DNA of 64,000 nucleotides from contig OZ038485.1 in the NCBI GenBank assembly GCA_964036315.1, positions 79,478,460 to 79,542,459 of the forward strand. The letters are read 5' to 3'. Positions within the stretch are counted from its first letter, which is position 1, and the number at the start of each line of letters is the position of its first letter. A program made the position numbers and the translations under genes. This DNA is from Acanthosepion esculentum (taxonomy: Eukaryota > Mollusca > Cephalopoda > Sepiida > Sepiidae). Below, in pieces: positions 24,570 through 63,299 of this stretch. The notes beneath the pieces were generated by a model. The model saw only the letters and a program-made list of their open reading frames with translations, was not told the DNA's origin and made no database searches.

Positions 24570-25500
24570 CTGAAGTAGAATCCGCACTGCTCAAATTGAA
24601 CAGAAACAAAAAGGGTCAGACGGAATAGAGATGCTGGAGGCCTTAGACGATTTCAGCATAGACATGATTATAGAAAGAATAAATGAAATCTACAACAGTG
24701 GTGATATGCCGATAGATCTAAATAGATGTATTTTCATAGCAGTGCTTGAGAAGCCAGGTGCAAATGAATGCGAATTCCATCTGACAATCAGCTTAATGAT
24801 CCATATATCGAAATTGATCATTTTAATTCTGGAGAATAGAGCGCTCAAAAACATTGACTGGAAATAGTATATGGAGAACGGTGCAAGTTCGTCCAAAGAC
24901 ACTGGAACAAGAAATGCAATATTTATGCTCGGAATGATATCAGAAAGAGCACTACAAATGCAGAAGGGCGTCTACCTGTGTTTTATAGATTACGCAAAGA
25001 CGTTCGATAAATTACTCCAAAAAGATATTTTTAAATGATTATCAACCATGACATATTTGGGAAGGATATTAGAATAATGGCAGTAAAATGAGTTCAGTAG
25101 ATATAAAAAAATATAAAGGGGTGTAAGACTTAAAGAAAGGGGTATAAGGGGTGTGTCTTCTCACGAGGTTAATTCAACCTATACAGTAAGGTGCTTCTGA
25201 GAGAACTGGAATTTCTCCCAGGATTCATTATTTACCGCCACAGTATAACAATATAAGGTATGCAGATGCCACAGTGTTGATAGCAGACATAGAAAGAAAT
25301 CTACAAAAACTCCTACAGAAAGTAATGGAGGAAATCAAGAAGAAAAGATTAAACATAAACTGAGAGAAGACAGAATGCATGGTTGTTAGCAAAACGAAGA
25401 GCCGAAAGTACGAATTGCAAATCGTAAAAGTGTGGAAATATAAATATCTTGGAAATGTTTTAACAGAGACGGAAAGGGTCACACTGAAATCCGAAAGCGT
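24570..25500 (+). pseudogene. LINE reverse transcriptase remnant
   Basis: Best preserved part of the 23756-26053 LINE, in pieces. Catalytic FIDYAKTFD (first Asp) and RYADA (YADD box, second Asp changed to Ala) are visible, so it is catalytically dead even apart from the stops. Confidence 0.8.
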
Positions 25501-25967
25501 ATTGGGATAGCTAAGTAAGTATTCCAAAAAGTAAGCAGAGTATTAAGAAATAGAAGAAAATTACCTGAAACAAGCCAAAAAGTGCTAAACTGCAACGTGA
25601 TATCTGCCCTTCTGTGCTGGACGATCTCCCCACAAATGAAGTTTGAAAGAGACTTGAAGCAACAAAAATGTGGTTCTACAGAAGGATGCTGGGTGATACT
25701 GTAGATCGGACAGAGGAGCAACTAATACTTAACATCAAGACAGTTGACGTTTTGGTACACATAATGAAGAAGGGTGGCTTGATAAATCTGATACTAACGG
25801 AACAGACAGAGGACAAGAAGAACAGAACAAATTAGAGCGGAATATAGTTAGTGAGCTTGAATAAATGTATGATGGAACAAGGTTTATGAGAAATAAAAAA
25901 AAGTTTGTTAAGAGCTATGATGGATAGGAATTTGTGGAGAGCCATGATCGCCTACACCCTGAAGGGA

Positions 25968-26053
25968 AGAAGAAGAAGAAGAAGAAGAAGAAGAAGAAGA
26001 AGAAGAAGAAGAAGAAGAAGAAGAAGAAGAAGAAGAAGAAGAAGAAGAAGAAG
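25968..26053. repeat. (GAA)n microsatellite, LINE 3' tail
   Basis: About 28 GAA/AAG units immediately following the LINE C-terminal coding remnant. Confidence 0.95.
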
Positions 26054-26338
26054 GAGGGGGACTCCAATAGTTTGAGCATAGCATGAACGGCGGAGGGACG
26101 TCTCCACCTTAAGTATAGTATGGACGGCAGATGGACGGCACCAGCTTTAGTATATCATGAGTAGCAGAGTTATGCTACTCGCTTAAGTATAGCAAGTGCG
26201 ACAGTGGGACTCCACCGGCTTATGTATAGTGTTGATAGCAGAGGAACTCCGCCGGCTTAAGTAAAGTGTTGGCAATAGTTGGACTCCATGGGCTTCAGCA
26301 TTGTACGGACAACAACAGGAACCCCACCGGCTTATAGT
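26054..26338. repeat. Degenerate 37-38-bp tandem repeat
   Basis: About eight diverged units of the type actccaccggcttaagtata...gacagcagagg directly following the GAA tract. Successive units near 26210-26320 are 37, 37 and 38 bp. Confidence 0.75.
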
Positions 26339-26998
26339 ATGAAGGTCTTATTTGATGGCACAATGATTTTAGTAATAATGTGCCTGTATCATTCACCTTT
26401 TCCATATAACATTTTTTAAATTTCTGTAAATTATAAATTTTATAAGACTTTGCTATAAGGCTTTCATTGATTACCGGAATGAAATTCCAACACCACGGCA
26501 TTTAATCTAAACGTAAACTTTAAACTTGTTAACACCAAAAATGGAAACTGTGTGAAAAAAAGATTTTGTATCATTACAAACTACAACTTTCGACCTGAGT
26601 GCAATAGCACGGTGCCAAAATCATCCTGCCCTGGAGAAGCAGTTGCGGACTAAGTCTAAATTATTGGTTGCTATGAACAAAGGCGAACCAACCCACAACT
26701 ACAATGCTATAATTTATTTTTCTTAACGCATAAATGAAATCTTCAAGAAATACTTATGGAAAAAAGTCACAATTAAAATGTTTGTGGGAAAAGGAGTATT
26801 TCTTAATAATTACAGTGTACATGCACTGCACATATTATCATCAGTAGATACCAAGTGTAAATACAGAATGTTATAATTTAAATTTTTATTTATTTTGTTT
26901 AATTTTAACTAATTTGCTCATATTTTTAAATACTTTACTGCAAAAATTACATGTTAACAGACAGTTCAAAAACACGATAGAACAATACATGCTGTTCA

Positions 26999-27245
26999 CT
27001 ATATTAAGACCAATTGTTTGTGTTCACTAGATGATTGTTGGAATCTGTCAATTATTGCATCTGCATCCAATTCAGCTAACACTTCCTCTTCAATGGATAG
27101 CAACATGTATGATTCCGATTTCTCCTCAGAAAGCGAATTGCTTAACCATGATTTTATGTTCTTTAACTTTGAAAGTGTTCTCTCACATTGGACATGAGTA
27201 ACTGATTGGTACAGTGACTTTATAAAGTACTTATTCCTTTTTATT
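26999..27245 (-). pseudogene. hAT-type transposase C-terminal fragment
   Basis: The minus strand is open for about 80 codons to a stop at 26999-27001. VTHVQCERTLSKLKNIKSWL then LSEEKSESYMLLSIEE matches the hAT C-terminal dimerisation region, where C-E-R-S/T-F/L-S-L/K-L-K is the conserved core. The upstream catalytic part is not seen. Confidence 0.65.
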
Positions 27246-28690
27246 ATGAAAACGGTCTTTATTTATTGTATTTTTGTTTGATACAGAGGTCACACTTCAA
27301 CAGTCACTCGCTTGCTAACGAGCAAACAGTCCTCTGTCTACTCTGCCACTTCTCTGAAGAAAGAACTAACTTGCCATATCTGCTGTCGCTAAATACAATT
27401 AAATTTCTTAGCAATACTGTAATAGAATCAATATATGCCAACTTATATATGCCTTTTTAGACTAATTAAAAGAGACTTATAGTTTTGCTAAGTACATAGT
27501 ACAACATTTTTTCTTTTCTTTTTTGCAATGGCTAAGATAGCTCCTATTGTCTACAGATCAGTTAATATCTATTTTGAAATTACTTGCTATACTTCTTGTA
27601 AAATGTCTTAATGATATATTTGGAATATTTCACGGTTCCCAGTTTGTGAATATTCATATACATGCCGATGTCATAATGTTAACAATTTTAGAACAAAAAC
27701 AAATATATATAAAGAGAGAAAGAGCGTGAGATGCTAAAATATATCCATAAATAAACAGAAGTTCATATTAAATGTTATTTACCTATAAATTTTAAATAGA
27801 AACCCACTTTAAAATTCGTGGGTAATAATTTTGTAACTAGAGGGATCATTATATTGTTATTATGCCAATACATTGGACTTTATGATCTTTGACATCCATC
27901 AGGTGATTTTCGATCTGAGTTTTCTGAACAGGTAGACATTCACTAAAGATATTCAGTGAGTTTTTAACTCAACCCTTGTTACAGTCCTGTTGAAGCCCTG
28001 TCATCGTTCCTTTCTTTATTAACGGCTTCGGTATTGTATTTATTTCTATTGTAGGTCAATTAAGAATGTCCTAACAGATTAGTTAATGCACCGATTCTTT
28101 TCAACATCTGAAACACCATTGTTCTTTTCTGTCTGGTATTTTTAATTTATACAAGTATTGAAGACTATTCCTTTTCAGCTATATATTATCAGTCATGCTT
28201 GGTTTAATTGTCTGGCATTTAGTTAAGAAGTTTCGACGTTTTCCCAGCCTTAATTTAATGTGCAACTGATTACACCTTTGTATTTTTTTGCCATGACTGA
28301 GAGAGGGATGGAGTTTACAGAGTTCTTTTTCAGGTTTTCCTCTGAATTAGGTTTGACTTGGATTTCTCCGTAGAGTCAAGCTACTTCTGAGTATTATCCC
28401 AATATTTGATGGATTCCATATCTTCAGAATCCTTTCTGATAAGGCCTTGACATACGGAAGTCTGGTAGTTTTCCTGTCCTTCTCTTCATCCCTTGTTTCG
28501 CCCTCAGAAATAAATGTGATACTTGCAAAGTAGTTTTTAGTCTGAAAGGTACTTTGATGATAATCATTTCCTGGATTGTCATATGTTTTTTCACAGTGTT
28601 GTAAGCATCGGAAGATCTCCTTTTCTACATGTGTACTGGTAATTGAAGCTAAGTGTATTTTTCAGTGACTTTTGGCCAGAAGAAGAAGGC
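27246..28690. other. Intergenic, nothing recognised
   Basis: No coding, repeat or RNA signal supported on either strand. Confidence 0.4.
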
Positions 28691-28734
28691 GGCGGCGAGA
28701 CAGACCGAGAAACGCATTAAAAAATTGTTTAATG

Positions 28735-28860
28735 AATTAATAAATATGTAATATCCTATTCAAATAAAATGTATCCAGTATGCTAAGGTTTAAGTAATAA
28801 AAATGTCGTATTAAAAGAGATCCATTAGTTCCTTAGAAATTCATTTAAGTTTCGAATACA
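28735..28860 (+). mobile_element. SINE 3'-domain copy
   Basis: taataaat...ttcaaataa...gtttaagtaataaaaatgtcg aligns with 43471-43600 and 55078-55175, a shared 3' domain of about 90 bp. Confidence 0.5.
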
Positions 28861-28949
28861 AAACTGAGCAGATATGGCCTTTCGAGAAATATGAACCGTG
28901 ATTGTTGCAATTTCTTAAATAGGGTAAAAAGTACCTTGCTTAATGTGAA

Positions 28950-29115
28950 GTCTTTTGTGATCGAGATGGAAAGCACCCGCGATCAAATGGTAGTTTCCTC
29001 TACAAAGAAGTATTTCAGGTTCGATCCCTGCTGGAACACGCATTTTTTACATAGATTTCCAGAAAGCGCCGCTGTCTGATAGACGTATTACACATTGTTT
29101 AATAAACAAGTCAAT
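28950..29115 (+). mobile_element. tRNA-derived SINE-like copy
   Basis: B-box-like ggttcgatccc near 29020 after gatcaaatggtagtttcctc; ends with gatagacgtattacacattg...aataaac as in the copies at 43471 and 55078. Related to 55565-55720 and 58290-58395. Confidence 0.55.
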
Positions 29116-29316
29116 ATAAATAGTGACCATTGTAATAATGTGAATCTATCGCCTGACGAAACCTTAATTGTTGAAACCACAGTAGCGGATGTGTAAGTGG
29201 TTCCTAACTGTTTAATATTTAAGCTCTGCACGTTCAATTTATAGGTTTGTGTATAGGACACTTTTTAATACAACTATACTCCGGTCGGACTCAACTCTGA
29301 CCTACAATCGGTTATA

Positions 29317-29317
<1 letters not shown>

Positions 29318-29391
<74 letters not shown>
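29318..29391. repeat. (CA)n(TA)n microsatellite
   Basis: CA then TA, about 74 bp, at the left edge of the palindromic element. Confidence 0.95.
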
Positions 29392-29395
<4 letters not shown>

Positions 29396-29884
29396 GAGAA
29401 AGAATAGAGTCCAATTCCAACGTTCGTAAGATTCAATTTAAATGAAATTTACTTTAGAATATTACATCAAAAACATGTAAAAAAACGCTACACAAATGCA
29501 ATCATGTATTGATATGTATTAACACATATTATCAGGCGTTAGTAAATAACTGGGGAGTAGACAATTTATTGAGATTTAAAAACAAGATACACTCTTTTTC
29601 AGTAGAAAAAGAAGAATAAGAAAAAGTGAGAAAGAAAAAGAAAGAAAAGAGAGGAGATAGGTTTCGCTTTGTTTTTATTCAGATAAACCAATCGAAATGG
29701 CCTACGCCAAGTTCAAAGAAAGGAAACAAAAACGAAAGTTAAGAAGCAATCATACGTAAGAGGTCATGACCCGCAGATTTAGAATCATAGACAACATCGA
29801 GACGTCATATATGGTTTGGATGTAAATTGACTACAATGTTATCTTTGATTTAATAAAGCATCTCTAGCCAAGAACCTGATAAAC

Positions 29885-29966
29885 TGCATTTTCTGTAAAC
29901 ATAGAAAACAATGTTCATATAGATCCTTATATGAACCTTCTTTTCTGTGTTTACAGGAAAAATGCA
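29885..29966. ncRNA. 82-nt hairpin, pre-miRNA-sized (unproven RNA)
   Basis: tgcattttctgtaaacatag... pairs with ...ctgtgtttacaggaaaaatgca over about 37 positions with few mismatches and a small loop. Lies inside the palindromic element; transcription is not shown. Confidence 0.3.
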
Positions 29967-30279
29967 GATTAAATCAATGATTTGAATTAACTGTTAATTG
30001 TAAACATACCGTACCTTTGACTCCACAATCTTGCTAAACTTTGACATTTGACAATTGTTAAACTTTGTTGCAACATATAAGGCTGATTTTTCGTCAGTAA
30101 GATCAGTTTCGATGTAGTATAATTTTTACATTAATCTTCTAGTAGTATTGTAGAATATTTAGTATAGATGTATTTACGTTCCGCTGACATTTTGACATTT
30201 TGCATTGATTAGTATTATTAACAACCTATATAAAAAAAACCCTTTAGTTAACAGATCTATTCTATTTTTTTTGTATGTG

Positions 30280-30376
30280 CTATATGTTTAAATACTTTTG
30301 TAAGATCTATATGTTTAAACAATTTTGTTTGATCTATATGTTTTAATAATTTTGTTAGATCTATTTGTTTAAACTT
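30280..30376. repeat. 27-28-bp tandem repeat, about 3.5 units
   Basis: Unit type ctatatgtttaaacaatttt...gtt(a/t)gat repeated with small changes. Confidence 0.75.
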
Positions 30377-30974
30377 TCCATTTGTTTCTTAAAGAACTGG
30401 TTTATTTACCAACTATAAAAATGAGAATTGTTTTAACACAGGGGAAATGTAATTTGTCGAGTATCTTGTTAAATTACCTTTCACCTTTCAGAGGAAATGA
30501 CATCGTATAATGTATATCATTGTAGCCAATTTACATCCGAACCGTATATGACGTCTCGATGTTGTCTACTATTCTAAATTTGCGGGTCATGACATCTTAC
30601 CTATGATTACTTCATAACTTTCGTTTTTCCCCTTACTTTGGACTTAGCGTAGGTCATTCCGATTGGCTGATCTTAAAAATAAAATAAAAAACTGCAATCA
30701 ATCTCCTCTCTTTTATTTTTCTTTCTTACTCTTTTTCTTATTTTTGCTTTTCTCGTGAAAAGAGCGTGTATGTTGTATCTTTCTTTCTTACTCTTTTTCT
30801 TTTCTTCCTTTTCTCGTAAAAAGAGGGTGTACATTGTTTTTAAATGTCAATAAATTGTCTACTCACCAGTTATGGAAGAGATGTGTTACTGATGAGATTT
30901 GTTACTGATGAGATGTTACTGATGATTGCATTTGCATAGCATTTTTTTTGCATGTTTTTGATCTAATATCCTAA

Positions 30975-30978
<4 letters not shown>

Positions 30979-31009
<31 letters not shown>
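30979..31009. repeat. (TA)n microsatellite
   Basis: About 30 bp of TA at the right edge of the palindromic element. Confidence 0.85.
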
Positions 31010-31013
<4 letters not shown>

Positions 31014-33929
31014 ATTGTTTAAACGAGAGAAAAATGTATATTTTAAAGTGAAAAGAAAAGTCGCAAGCATTTTCAGTTATAAAATGGATTTTTTATATCT
31101 TATATTTATTTTCCATATTTTTTGCTACATAAGTTTCGTGTATTTTGACCTTCATCAGACGAAGAATCCTTATTACACATATTATTTGTAGGAATTAATT
31201 TCTTTCTTAGTTTTTGTTGTGTTTATCCATTGTCTTTTGTGTGTGGTAGTAATTCAATATTACTAACACACACAAAAAAAAATGAATTCTTGTATTTCTA
31301 AATATATTTCAGGATCATCAGACCGAATGATAGACTCATAAATATGTAAGGTAAGAATCTGACTAGTACATAGTGAACCAAAACTTTTAGCTGCAAACTT
31401 AGCAATTAATTCAGTATACTCTTGCCACTTCATGTCAGCTGCATTCATCATTGCAATTCGAGCAGAAATACCTATCCGTTCTTTCCTTCAAGAGACATTC
31501 CACGATTCATATACCTCTGCTTTTATATAACACTTGTTACTTAAACGAATATTTTCTGCACTGATTAAATTTAATATACGACTGACCTCTAACTCAAAAA
31601 AGAAGAGAAGTCAGTATACATTTCGTTGTTGAAAAGGCACGAAGATAGAAAGCCTGAGAATATGATAAGCCACATCAACGTCCTCCTCCCGCTTTCGTAT
31701 TTGCTCCAGTAATTGCAGTGAATAGATTGTTTGCTATATAGAACAACAGTTTCAACCCCCTGTATACATCCAAAACATTTTCCATTAGAGATATAAGTGT
31801 GTACGCTTTTATAATCACATCAGACAAATAGATAGACGAACATTAAATTACGTCAGTTCTACGTCATATACTTTCGTATTTCCCTCATATTTTCTTTTTC
31901 TTGAGTCGACGCACAAAGATATTCTGTAATCGCAGTGAGTAGAGTTCATTTTCATTGAAATTAACGTAGATTATTTTCAGAGCAGATGCGTACTAACCGC
32001 GGCCCCCGGCCGGGGAGTCAAGCCTGATTGGCAGCCCAAACTTTGTTTTGCGACCCTTGTTATCGACATTTGCTTTTGTTCTATGTACATTTATATACAT
32101 TACAAATTAAACCAAGCACAACTGCCTATTAAAGGATGAAACAATTTCGCGGATTTTGGCATAATTTTGGTTATTTTTTGTCCAAATGCATGCAATTGTT
32201 TTACTCATGCTGCACCACGAAAAGATACCATATAAAATTCAGTTTTATTTTTATCCATAATGTTGAAATTGTTAAAATTATTAAACTTCTTAACAAGAAA
32301 AATCTCAAGTTCACGTTTAAAATTGCCTCAAAACATTGTTAATTTTTATGGAATGAGCTATTATGACATGTCTCTAATTTGTATTTAAACACTTTGTATT
32401 TATTTTCAATTTTTCTAATACAATTGTTCACCTATATTGCATCTGATCCATTATTGTAGATAATTAGGTTACAATATAATTTGTATTTTATAGGAATACT
32501 TCCTTATAAAAATTGAGATGCTATAGAGTCGATTCCGGGGTACTCCTTATCATATATTCAACGGGGCCCACGAGACCCTTGCACCGGCTTTGGTTATTTA
32601 CAAAGGACATAAATGTTTGAAGCTATTGAATCAATATAAAACATTTTCACGGATTGAAATAAGTGTGTACGCCTTTATAAGTACTTAATTTTTACAATAA
32701 AATGTCCTGAAAATGCAAAACGCAATGTAAAAAAATTCATTAAGCAACAATATGGTTCGAAAATTAAATATGCACCAATAATGAATGAAAGAGAAAAAAA
32801 TTACATGCAACTTACTGTTTTATTTTACGTCTAGTCTGATAGTGTATTTGATAGAAATTTGTTCTTTTTATATTCAGTTTACTAAAATATATCTTATATT
32901 TGAAATAAATAAATAACATTAAATAACATTATGAAAATGTATTAAATTAACATTAAATAACATTGTGAAAATATAAGGAACACATGAAATGATTTATCGG
33001 ATAGAACAATAAAAATCTCAACTTGACTTGTTAAATTTTCAAATAATTTTCGATTGTTGGCCCTTCCTAGCTAAATGAAAAGAATTTATTTTCCCTCCGA
33101 ATTAGATTCGCAATTCTGTAACTAGAAATTAGATATACATCTTTGTAATGGATTTTGTATAGGCGAATTATGTCTATTTAAAGAGTGACATTAGCGACAA
33201 AACGTTTATAGTATTTTATAAGATGTTCAAATTGAAATTTTTTTGTTTTGAAATAATTCAGCACGTAATATAGTTAGTCCGAATATGTTAATGTAGGATA
33301 TAGAGAGAGAGAGACAGAGAGGGAGAGAGAGAGAGTGATAGAGAGAAATGAATATGTTGATAGAAGGAGAGACAGATAAACATATTACGATAGATATTTT
33401 AATGTTATTTTTAAAAATTATTTAATTATTTTCAGTGGATACCCATATTTGTGTAGGTTGTTTATTTAGTAAACAGTATATTTATTTATGTCAATCTTTC
33501 GGCCTGAAAGTTCGCGAATATTATTAGAAAAATATTTCGGAATAAGAAATCAAAAATCCATTCCTAAATGTAGATATGAATATACCAGGGTATGTGCAAA
33601 CATGCATATTTTTGTTTGAGCAGTATGCGGTAAACGCTCCCCAGAATGCCTCCTCAGTGTTGTCTCATGGGGTCGTCGAATGTTTCGGGCTTTGTAGACA
33701 ACAGACTTCTACTCACAAAGCAACATTCTGGGTACTTTATGTATAAAATTCTGCATATGACGTCCGTGAATGGGTTTTTATGGGCTAGTAGCTGTATTTT
33801 CTACCAATCAGTAAATTAAAATGTTTTCCTGCTGATGTTTATTTTAACCCATGTTCAATTTGCCTCTCATTATTTCTATGGTATTTAACCTCTTTCTTCT
33901 TCCTTCTCCTCTCTTTTCTCTCCTTCCCT
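31010..33929. other. Intergenic, no gene recognised
   Basis: AT-rich; includes a direct repeat of about 23 bp (31793 and 32660), a GC-rich spot with the palindrome ccccggccgggg near 32003, and GA repeats at 33301-33337. No coding signal. Confidence 0.45.
33301..33337. repeat. (GA)n microsatellite
   Basis: GAGA-rich tract with a few substitutions. Confidence 0.85.
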
Positions 33930-34160
33930 CTTCTCAATCGTATTTCCTTGCTCCATTTATGCAGGTTCGTGGGACTTGGCAGGGCATCCTACACTGATTT
34001 GATGGTAAATTGTATTCGGTTCTAGTTCCTCCGCCATATGTCCGCCCATTTTACTTTTCGCTGCAGGATTTCTTCCCACTTTGTACACGCATCCTGTTGG
34101 CTCGGTCCAACTAGTTTGCTTAAGCGTGCCTCTACTTTGGCTTCCATTTCGACTTATATT
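33930..34160 (-). mobile_element. LINE C-terminal fragment, second family, antisense
   Basis: Minus-strand translation MEAKVEARLSKLVGPSQQDA, then KWADIWR, a stop, and ALPSPTNLHKW. The W..IW...(I)...YD.LP.P.NL..W pattern is typical of the region after the RT in a set of invertebrate non-LTR elements. Two in-frame stops. Confidence 0.55.
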
Positions 34161-35331
34161 GATAAACACTAATAACAATAAATTCCCGCCAGCATAAATT
34201 CGTGCATTCTTAAATATATTAGTGAATGTCCAAATTACTCTAAAATAACAATTATAAAAAAATCTAATAAACCGTGCAAAAATTAATTAAGTCACAAAAC
34301 AGATTTTCTACAGTGAACTTAAAAAAAAGAACAAACTCTTATTAATAATAACTTTTCATAATTATATTGTTGCGGAACAAATAAGATGTTCTATCAGAAA
34401 TTGTAATAGTAAGCAAATAGAATATAATACTACTTCAACTAACCCCATACATATTATTTTTTTATCTTCTAATACATTCTAATTATAAACAAGACGAAAA
34501 TATCCTTAAAAAATAATAAATACTAATATATCCATCACAGATCAGATTAAAAATAAAATTAATTATATATTACACTAAATCTAGTATATCTATTTCAGTC
34601 ATTCGTAACAACTCTTCCCCACCTACTAACGTGTTGCAGAAAACCAACATTGCCTATGAATTTAAATGTCCCCTGAAAATACCCTGGGAAAAAAATAATA
34701 TTTATGTTGGACACAATGCGACAACGTTGTAAAGGCGGATGAGTTTTCATTTGAATGATATGCCCAACATTTCTAAATATTTACAACAGAATACCTGTCC
34801 ACTTTGGCAATTCAGAATAATTTCTTTGAAAATACATCTGTACTTTTTCATGAAATTAATAAACATAAATTAAAAATTCTCGAAGATATCTTTATTAAAA
34901 AACTGAAACCAAACTTTAATAACATTAATTATGAATAATGTGCAAATGTGAGAAAATGTGTACAATAGATATTTTATAATATCAATGTTTGCATTAATAG
35001 TTTTAATAGTTACTTAATAATTATCTCTTAAAAAATCACGACACACCATACTTAGTTACGTCTCCTGAAGTGGTTTAAAGCGCTCACGTACGCACTCACT
35101 TGATTAGTGGTTGGCTGATTAGTATAAAAATAATTTGAATCCTGTCTTTTATATAAATGATTGGTCAACAATATTTTTATCTTCTCAAAATTATAAAAGG
35201 AATTTACTTAGCTTATGAGTGGATCGAAAGATCTAATTTGAATATATTTTTCTTTTTTTGAACCAAAGATAGCATTATTTTGTATGTCGACAATGTCTTA
35301 CAATTGACAACTTGGTCTCTTTTAGTTTTAG
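34161..35331. other. Upstream of gene B, no promoter identified
   Basis: AT-rich; no CpG-rich patch, coding or recognisable repeat. A 5' non-coding exon of gene B may lie here or further left but cannot be placed. Confidence 0.4.
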
Positions 35332-35332
35332 A

Positions 35333-63284
<27,952 letters not shown>

Positions 63285-63293
63285 TATTGACCA

Positions 63294-63299
63294 AATAAA
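63294..63299 (+). promoter_or_regulatory. Possible poly(A) signal of gene B
   Basis: AATAAA ten bases after the stop codon. Use of this hexamer would give an unusually short 3'UTR; further AATAAA-like hexamers lie some hundreds of bases downstream. RNA data would decide. Confidence 0.3.

Larger units (their letters stand above)
23756..26053 (+). mobile_element. Decayed non-LTR retrotransposon (endonuclease + RT) with (GAA)n tail
   Basis: Reads 5' to 3' as a LINE. At 23770 the endonuclease block VMEDMNVRLDNERAVVIVGKF (cf. GDMNAKVG) is followed by GNTVLHCDH-type sequence. Around 24610-25020 come the RT palm blocks GSDGIEMLEALDDF, TGTRNAIFMLGMISERA and GVYLCFIDYAKTFDK. At 25230-25500 come RYADATVLIADIERNLQKLL, KTECMVVSKTK and YKYLGNVLTE. 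The end is a thumb/C-terminal region and a GAA tail. Many stops and frameshifts; the N-terminus is missing. The architecture resembles RTE-like LINEs whose copies are often annotated craniofacial development protein 2-like. Confidence 0.85.
29440..30985. mobile_element. Large palindromic (foldback/MITE-like) element
   Basis: Sequence from about 29449 to 29850 recurs in inverse orientation at about 30500-30985. Matched blocks include the ends (attacatcaaaaacatg / catgtttttgatctaatat), gtagacaatttattgag / caataaattgtctac, and gacgtcatatatggttt / ccgtatatgacgtc. The right arm holds an extra local duplication (ctttcttactctttttctt twice). The 650-bp centre has a further hairpin (29885-29966) and a tandem repeat (30280-30376). 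No protein seen. Confidence 0.75.

Noticed and set aside
24015..24587. 190-codon minus-strand open frame rich in Phe, Ser and Cys
   Set aside because: It is antisense to the LINE remnant, which explains the sequence on the plus strand; composition is typical of an antisense shadow.
29010..29040. Candidate tRNA genes at 29020, 53380, 55610 and 58310
   Set aside because: Only B-box-like motifs with poor acceptor stems; they belong to SINE-like repeats.
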